A stretch of 9,467 nt of DNA from positions 1 to 9,467 of the forward strand of contig PWEB01000289.1 of NCBI GenBank assembly GCA_003553305.1, written 5' to 3'. Below the pieces are notes generated by a model, which saw only the letters and a list, made by a program, of their open reading frames with translations, had not been told where the DNA came from and did no database searches. Below, piece by piece: positions 6,079 through 9,467 of the stretch (positions are counted from its first letter, which is position 1; each line of letters starts with the position of its first letter). Made by a program: the position numbers and the translations under genes. Source of the stretch: Syntrophomonadaceae bacterium. GTDB lineage: Bacteria > Bacillota > Dethiobacteria > DTU022.

Positions 6079-7299
6079 ATGGAACGCTTAACATTGACCA
6101 TTAAACGTGCTGCTTTGCTTTCAGGATTGCAAAACATGAACCGGCCCTGGTTTTATATCGCCGCTGCAACCTGCCTGTTACTGATCTTTTCGCTACAGGC
6201 GTTACAGTCTTTCCCGCCAACTACTCAGCTATACCTCGTTCCGGCTGTTGCTATCCTGTCCATTATAGCTGCAGCTCTTTTTAACTACGCTGGATTAGTA
6301 GCTTCCCTTGTTGCCAACTTTACCGCAGCAGGGTTGCTGTACAGGAGCTGGATATTGAGCGGTGAAGCAGCTATTCCAGTGATGATTTCACTGTTGTTCT
6401 ATTCCATCGTCGGATCGATAATAGTCTCCTATCTGAAAGGCAAAGAGCAGGCCTATCGCCAAAACTTAGAGTGGCTGTCGGCTGTGGACTGCATGACCGA
6501 AACCTACAATCATCGCTATTTTCAGCAGAGGTTAACCGAAGAATTAGCCAGGGCCAGGAGAAACGGGAGTTCACTCGCCCTGGCTTTTCTGGATATTGAC
6601 AACTTCAAACCTTACAACGATCAAAACGGGCATGTCCTCGGTGACCAGGTCCTTAAAAAAACTGCAGCGTTTTTAAAAAAGGAGGTCCGCATTCACGATA
6701 TTGTCTGCCGCTACGGGGGAGATGAATTTGTGATCATTTTACCGGAAACCAATGCCGGAGATGCAGCCTTACTGGCAGAGCGACTGATTAAAACATATAA
6801 TCTCCAGCAAATGCCCGGCCATGTTGATAACGGCAAGAAACTGACCCTGTCAACCGGAATCTCATCATACCCGCAAAAGAGCAAGCATAAAAAAGATCTG
6901 ATCTCTCAATCCGACCAGGCCCTTTATTTGGCCAAAGAAACAGGGAAAAACAATGTAAAAATTTTCGGGGAAGACCCATCGGAAAACACTATTAATCCTT
7001 ATAGTAATCACAAAGATGGGAGTTCGGATAAAAAGAACTTTTGTTACAACACCTGCAAAGACAGTTTGATCGGCAGTTATCGGACCCTCATGGATGAACT
7101 GGCCCGGGGAACTCGAAATCTGCCTGACCAAAATCTGCCTGACAGTGAAGAACCGGTTAATAACAACCACAACATTTATCCTCAGCAGGTTGTTTACACT
7201 GATCATACTCTGATCATCGGTAAAGTACTGGGCCTGGGTCATACTAAACTGGAAAAAAGCATGTTAACCTCATGCCTGGATGAGGTCAAGCTGCACTAA
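6079..7299 (+). CDS. Membrane-anchored GGDEF diguanylate cyclase
   Basis: The enzyme makes cyclic di-GMP from two GTP at the inner face of the membrane. The ATG at 6079 is chosen over TTG 6070 because AGGAG (6065-6069) is 9 bases before the ATG and touches the TTG; this gives 406 residues. The N-terminus has about four membrane helices (near 24-43, 52-70, 71-88 and 98-118) with no recognised sensor domain. The GGDEF domain (about 133-297) is intact: metal-binding LDIDNFK (171-177), DQNGHVLGD, and the signature RYGGDEF (211-217). The inhibitory-site motif RxxD (RIHD, 204-207) lies five residues before GGDEF, so product feedback is expected. The roughly 105-residue tail is hydrophilic, unrecognised, and carries a tandem NLPDQNLPD encoded by a 13-base direct repeat. 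The stop codon overlaps that of the convergent protease gene. Confidence 0.93.
   Translation: MERLTLTIKRAALLSGLQNMNRPWFYIAAATCLLLIFSLQALQSFPPTTQLYLVPAVAILSIIAAALFNYAGLVASLVANFTAAGLLYRSWILSGEAAIPVMISLLFYSIVGSIIVSYLKGKEQAYRQNLEWLSAVDCMTETYNHRYFQQRLTEELARARRNGSSLALAFLDIDNFKPYNDQNGHVLGDQVLKKTAAFLKKEVRIHDIVCRYGGDEFVIILPETNAGDAALLAERLIKTYNLQQMPGHVDNGKKLTLSTGISSYPQKSKHKKDLISQSDQALYLAKETGKNNVKIFGEDPSENTINPYSNHKDGSSDKKNFCYNTCKDSLIGSYRTLMDELARGTRNLPDQNLPDSEEPVNNNHNIYPQQVVYTDHTLIIGKVLGLGHTKLEKSMLTSCLDEVKLH
7116..7143 (+). repeat. 13-base tandem direct repeat inside the cyclase gene
   Basis: AAATCTGCCTGAC occurs at 7116-7128 and again at 7131-7143, a 15-base period that keeps frame and duplicates NLPD in the protein tail. 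It looks like a recent slippage duplication in a poorly constrained linker. Confidence 0.8.
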
Positions 7300-8126
7300 T
7301 CTACCCAAATTTCCTGAAGATTAATTTCGTGGAGCTCCCCTGACAAATCATCAAGGAAAATATCTAACTCCCTGACATCAACTGCCAGACCAATCACTTC
7401 TGATGGATCACTGCTGTTCATCGTTGCATAAACCACACCGACAACCCCGCCCTGCTCATTTAAAAGCGGACTGCCGCTGCTGCCGGGATAAACTGCAGCT
7501 TCGACAACCAGGATGGGTATTTCCCGGTCGTGGTGTTCAGCGTAACCCAGTAAAACCCCCATATTAGCGATCCGGGCAAATTGAAGGGGATTGCCGATGA
7601 TGAGCAGTTCATCACCCGGTTGGGCCGAACGGCCTGATAACGGGACTGCCGGGAGATCTTCTGCATCGAGTTCAATTAATCCCAGGTCAACATGCGGTGA
7701 AACATGGATCTCCTTGGCGGGATAAGTGCCCCGGCCGGGGAAAGAAACCCTGACCGACATGGCATCATCAACCACATGACGATTAGTAACAATCAGACCC
7801 CCCGGAGCTATATTGAAGCCAGTTGCCCGCGTTTGTCCCCCCGGAGCTCCGGAACGGGTTTCAACGTTAACCTGGACTACAGATTCCCTTGAATCACGGA
7901 CCACCGGATCATCGGATAAACTCCATGATTCAGTGAGAAATTCCAGGGGAGGTCCTGCGAAAACATAGATCCCCCGACCAACTACGGTAAATAAAAACAT
8001 CAGGGCCAAGACCAGAGCAATGATCCCCAGAGCGCTGTGTCGGGACCTTGATAATGTGGCTACATCATCAATATCAGGGGCCTGATCCGCTTTGTTTTCA
8101 TATTTTCGATTGATCTCTTTGATCAA
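7296..8126 (-). CDS. Membrane-anchored trypsin-like serine protease (HtrA/DegP class, no PDZ)
   Basis: This is a probable extracytoplasmic serine protease tethered by one membrane helix. Counting from TTG 8126, residues 1-32 are charged and cytoplasmic, and 33-56 form the membrane anchor (ALGIIALVLALMFLFTVV). The protease domain runs from about 72 to 270 with the full catalytic triad: His117 (TNRHVV), Asp147 (HVDLGLIEL) and Ser219 (PGSSGSPLL). It ends at about 276 residues without the PDZ domain usual in HtrA/DegP, so activity is probably not gated in that way. The start is uncertain. TTG 8126 has no good ribosome site, and its first bases overlap the TGA of a 9-codon ATG frame (8152-8123) preceded by AAAGGG. 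The protease frame itself stays open to 8183, where AAAGGAG (8184-8190) stands 6 bases before an in-frame ATC (8177-8175). It is convergent with the cyclase gene. Confidence 0.88.
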   Translation of the reverse strand: MIKEINRKYENKADQAPDIDDVATLSRSRHSALGIIALVLALMFLFTVVGRGIYVFAGPPLEFLTESWSLSDDPVVRDSRESVVQVNVETRSGAPGGQTRATGFNIAPGGLIVTNRHVVDDAMSVRVSFPGRGTYPAKEIHVSPHVDLGLIELDAEDLPAVPLSGRSAQPGDELLIIGNPLQFARIANMGVLLGYAEHHDREIPILVVEAAVYPGSSGSPLLNEQGGVVGVVYATMNSSDPSEVIGLAVDVRELDIFLDDLSGELHEINLQEIWVD

Positions 8127-8287
8127 TTCATGATCGAGATCATCTTTATCATGGTGATTCCCTTTGTTCGAGACGATTTTTCACTCCTTTATTGGGCCGT
8201 TCCCTGCAGGCTTGTAATCTGACACTCATGGCCCGTGTCCGCTCCGATCTTAACATAAGCTTCCTGCAAAACTAAATGCGAATAGCA
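8127..8287. other. Leader region of the protease gene (minus strand)
   Basis: This region contains two possible ribosome sites on the minus strand (AAAGGAG at 8184-8190 and AAAGGG near 8160-8165). The perfect short inverted repeat ATGATC/GATCAT (8130-8143) forms a hairpin just ahead of the TTG start. No clear minus-strand promoter hexamers were found, so the protease promoter remains unplaced. Confidence 0.4.
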
Positions 8288-8316
8288 TTGCTCCCGAGAC
8301 TACCGGGCGTTATAAT
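8288..8316 (+). promoter_or_regulatory. Promoter of the small gene at 8356
   Basis: The perfect -10 TATAAT (8311-8316) has a partial -35 TTGCTC (8288-8293) at the ideal 17-base spacing. Transcription would start near 8323, giving a leader of about 33 bases that ends in the GAGGTGA ribosome site. Confidence 0.6.
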
Positions 8317-8355
8317 TATAGCAGAAGCTTGATTAGCAAGCGAGGTGAACGCCCT

Positions 8356-8631
8356 TTGCGGGGCTGGAAAATGACAGAACCTAAAAACAGACAACCGTTT
8401 ACTGATCGGGAAAAGGAAACCTTAAAGAAAAAGATCCACCGTGCTTTACTCGAAGCAAGAAACGCCCAGCACGAAGGTGATCAGGAGGCAGCCCGGGCGA
8501 TTGTGCGCAAGATGATGAGCGAAGCGGCCCCGGCAGCCTACCGGGCCAACCTGGAAGGCGGCTTCAACTGGGTGGTGGAAGCTTTGAGACCGCTTGATGA
8601 AATGCTGCTTCCCGAAGATAAAGAATCTTAG
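8356..8631 (+). CDS. Uncharacterised 91-residue helical cytosolic protein
   Basis: I do not recognise a family. The TTG at 8356 is chosen because GAGGTGA (8342-8348), a full anti-Shine-Dalgarno match, lies 7 bases upstream. ATG 8371 (86 residues) is the alternative, with only GGGG before it, and TTG 8329 has no ribosome site. The protein is charged and soluble, with no signal peptide or membrane segment. A basic N-terminal part (about 20-40, DREKETLKKKIHRALLEARN) leads into a predicted long helix rich in Ala, Glu, Arg and Gln, then a conserved-looking core EGGFNWVVEALRPLDEML and an acidic end. It is transcribed alone from a recognisable promoter, divergent from the protease. DNA/RNA binding or an adaptor role are possible but not shown. 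Confidence 0.75.
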   Translation: MRGWKMTEPKNRQPFTDREKETLKKKIHRALLEARNAQHEGDQEAARAIVRKMMSEAAPAAYRANLEGGFNWVVEALRPLDEMLLPEDKES

Positions 8632-8662
8632 CAACCAGCTTACAATGACAGTAAACATGCGC

Positions 8663-8705
8663 CAGGGTACTCTTCTATTAGCTTGCACTTGTGTAAGGCA
8701 CCCTG
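8663..8705 (+). repeat. Nested inverted repeat downstream of the 91-residue gene
   Basis: CAGGGT (8663-8668) pairs with ACCCTG (8700-8705). Inside it lies a compact hairpin CTTGCAC (8682-8688)/GTGTAAG (8691-8697) with one G-U pair. No T-tract follows, so it is not a textbook terminator. Confidence 0.45.
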
Positions 8706-8719
8706 ATCGCTCCCCATTA

Positions 8720-8755
8720 TGTCAGGTATAGAGTTACATCTCTCTGAACCTGACA
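8720..8755. repeat. Perfect 8-bp inverted repeat hairpin
   Basis: TGTCAGGT (8720-8727) and ACCTGACA (8748-8755) form a stem, with an inner AGAG (8730-8733)/CTCT (8740-8743) pairing around a 6-base loop. AATTTC follows on the plus strand, so it may serve as a weak terminator for the 91-residue gene, or be one arm of a repetitive extragenic element. Confidence 0.55.
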
Positions 8756-8766
8756 ATTTCGGTGTC

Positions 8767-8798
8767 AAAAAAGTGTTGCGGGAACCGTCCCTAGACAC
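8767..8798 (-). terminator. Intrinsic terminator of the Yip1 gene, REP-like sequence
   Basis: Read on the minus strand, GTGT pairs with ACAC (plus 8795-8798 with 8773-8776) and GGGA with TCCC (plus 8788-8791 with 8780-8783) across a 3x3 internal loop. This is followed by TTTTTT (plus 8767-8772). It starts 15 bases after the stop at 8814. The GGGACGGTTCCC core with flanking GTGTC/GACAC recalls dispersed repeats of many Clostridia (from memory), and AGACACG is repeated at 8793-8799 and 8801-8807. Confidence 0.65.
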
Positions 8799-8813
8799 GT
8801 AGACACGCGGCAC

Positions 8814-9407
8814 TTAGATTGAAACCAGAAAAGCTGTCACCAGGGTAATCACAATGGCCACCGGGATAGCTATTATAAGCAAAAAGTGAATTGCATATGC
8901 GCCAATGCTTGCTCCTGTCGAAATACCATGACTCTCTCGTAAAGCAATCACCTGCAGAACAATGACCCATAGCCCAAGACCGAAAACAGTCAAGCCACCT
9001 AAAATCGTGCCCACAAAACCAAGATAAATCGAAACCAGGCTTACCGGAACGCTGATGATCATCGGGAATTCAGCAAAGCAGTATGCAGAGAATAAATTCC
9101 AGTAACCGCCCTGGCCGCCAAACAACTTCGCGATAAGATGCAGGAGGCCGGTTATGACAAATAACCCGACCACTATAATAATCACCCCAAAGATAAACAT
9201 ATATAAAGGAGCGATGAAGATATCCATTTCAACCATGGTTTCTTCAATTCCTTCACCCCTAAGTGTATTCGCAGCCAGGGTCAGCACGCCAACTCCCAGT
9301 GCAACCAGTAAAGCCCAGCCAACCGGTTTTTCACGGGCAATTTCGTTCAAAGTCTGCACCGGCCGGGCCATCACCCCAAAAAGCCATTCGATGATTTTAT
9401 CAAACAT
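8814..9407 (-). CDS. Yip1-family integral membrane protein
   Basis: This 197-residue multi-pass membrane protein resembles the Yip1/YIF1-like family (PF04893) found in many bacteria, where its function is unknown. ATG 9407-9405 is chosen because TGAGGAGG (9416-9423) lies 8 bases upstream; TTG 9428 would place that site inside the coding region. A short amphipathic N-terminus with the family-typical pattern (MARPVQTLNEIAREKPVGW) is followed by about five hydrophobic helices, near 30-48, 65-95, 108-132, 134-157 and 170-195. The signature loop GGQGGYWNLFSAYCFAEFP (98-116) between the second and third helices supports the family call. It ends at a terminator (8767-8798), and its promoter must lie in or beyond the last 60 bases of the window, where no clear hexamers are seen. 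The neighbours do not suggest a role. Confidence 0.85.
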   Translation of the reverse strand: MFDKIIEWLFGVMARPVQTLNEIAREKPVGWALLVALGVGVLTLAANTLRGEGIEETMVEMDIFIAPLYMFIFGVIIIVVGLFVITGLLHLIAKLFGGQGGYWNLFSAYCFAEFPMIISVPVSLVSIYLGFVGTILGGLTVFGLGLWVIVLQVIALRESHGISTGASIGAYAIHFLLIIAIPVAIVITLVTAFLVSI

Positions 9408-9467
9408 TTTTACAACCTCCTCAGTCAACTAGAAATCCAGGTCTATTGCTATTCATCTAACTTCGTA

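Noticed and set aside
9408..9428. TTG at 9428 as the Yip1 protein start
   Set aside because: The strong TGAGGAGG would then lie within the coding region; it is placed 8 bases before ATG 9407.

Overview
The window looks like a chromosomal segment of an anaerobic, probably Gram-positive (Firmicutes/Clostridia-like) bacterium with an acetogenic or syntrophic lifestyle. The reasons are a selenocysteine-containing, NAD(P)H-linked formate dehydrogenase, strong GGAGG-type ribosome binding sites, intrinsic terminators with U-tracts, mixed ATG/TTG starts, and a ferritin and a DUF2284 protein close to the formate dehydrogenase. The genus cannot be read from the sequence.

Bases 1-4268 are the end of a formate dehydrogenase operon. 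A NuoF/HydB-type diaphorase subunit enters from the left edge (5' end outside the window). Three bases after it comes a large catalytic subunit (1534-4206) that a naive translation splits in two at an in-frame TGA. The TGA lies at the exact selenocysteine position of formate dehydrogenase H and is followed by a bacterial SECIS hairpin, so 1534-4206 is one 890-residue selenoprotein. The two subunits together would carry electrons between formate (Mo/W-bisMGD plus Sec) and NAD(P)H through a chain of Fe-S clusters. A strong terminator closes the operon.

Bases 4269-5290 hold a 55-codon candidate membrane microprotein, an AT-rich regulatory region with two overlapping extended -10 promoters, and a non-heme ferritin with its own terminator. 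A DUF2284 cysteine-rich protein lies on the opposite strand, convergent with ferritin, and its only well-placed start is a non-canonical ATC.

Bases 5830-8126 hold a membrane-anchored diguanylate cyclase (+) and a membrane-anchored trypsin-like (HtrA-class, PDZ-less) serine protease (-). These two are convergent and their stop codons overlap. From 8127 onward there is a divergent promoter region, an unrecognised 91-residue helical protein (+), a hairpin-rich convergent spacer with a terminator for the minus strand, and a Yip1-family membrane protein (-) that begins just inside the right edge.

Apart from the formate dehydrogenase operon the genes are single transcription units on alternating strands, with no evident shared pathway. 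I saw no tRNA, rRNA, CRISPR array, transposase or phage gene. No clearly new multi-gene system is visible. The best second-look items are the Sec/SECIS element, the two minus-strand genes with irregular starts, the ferritin promoter array, and the hairpin cluster at 8663-8806.
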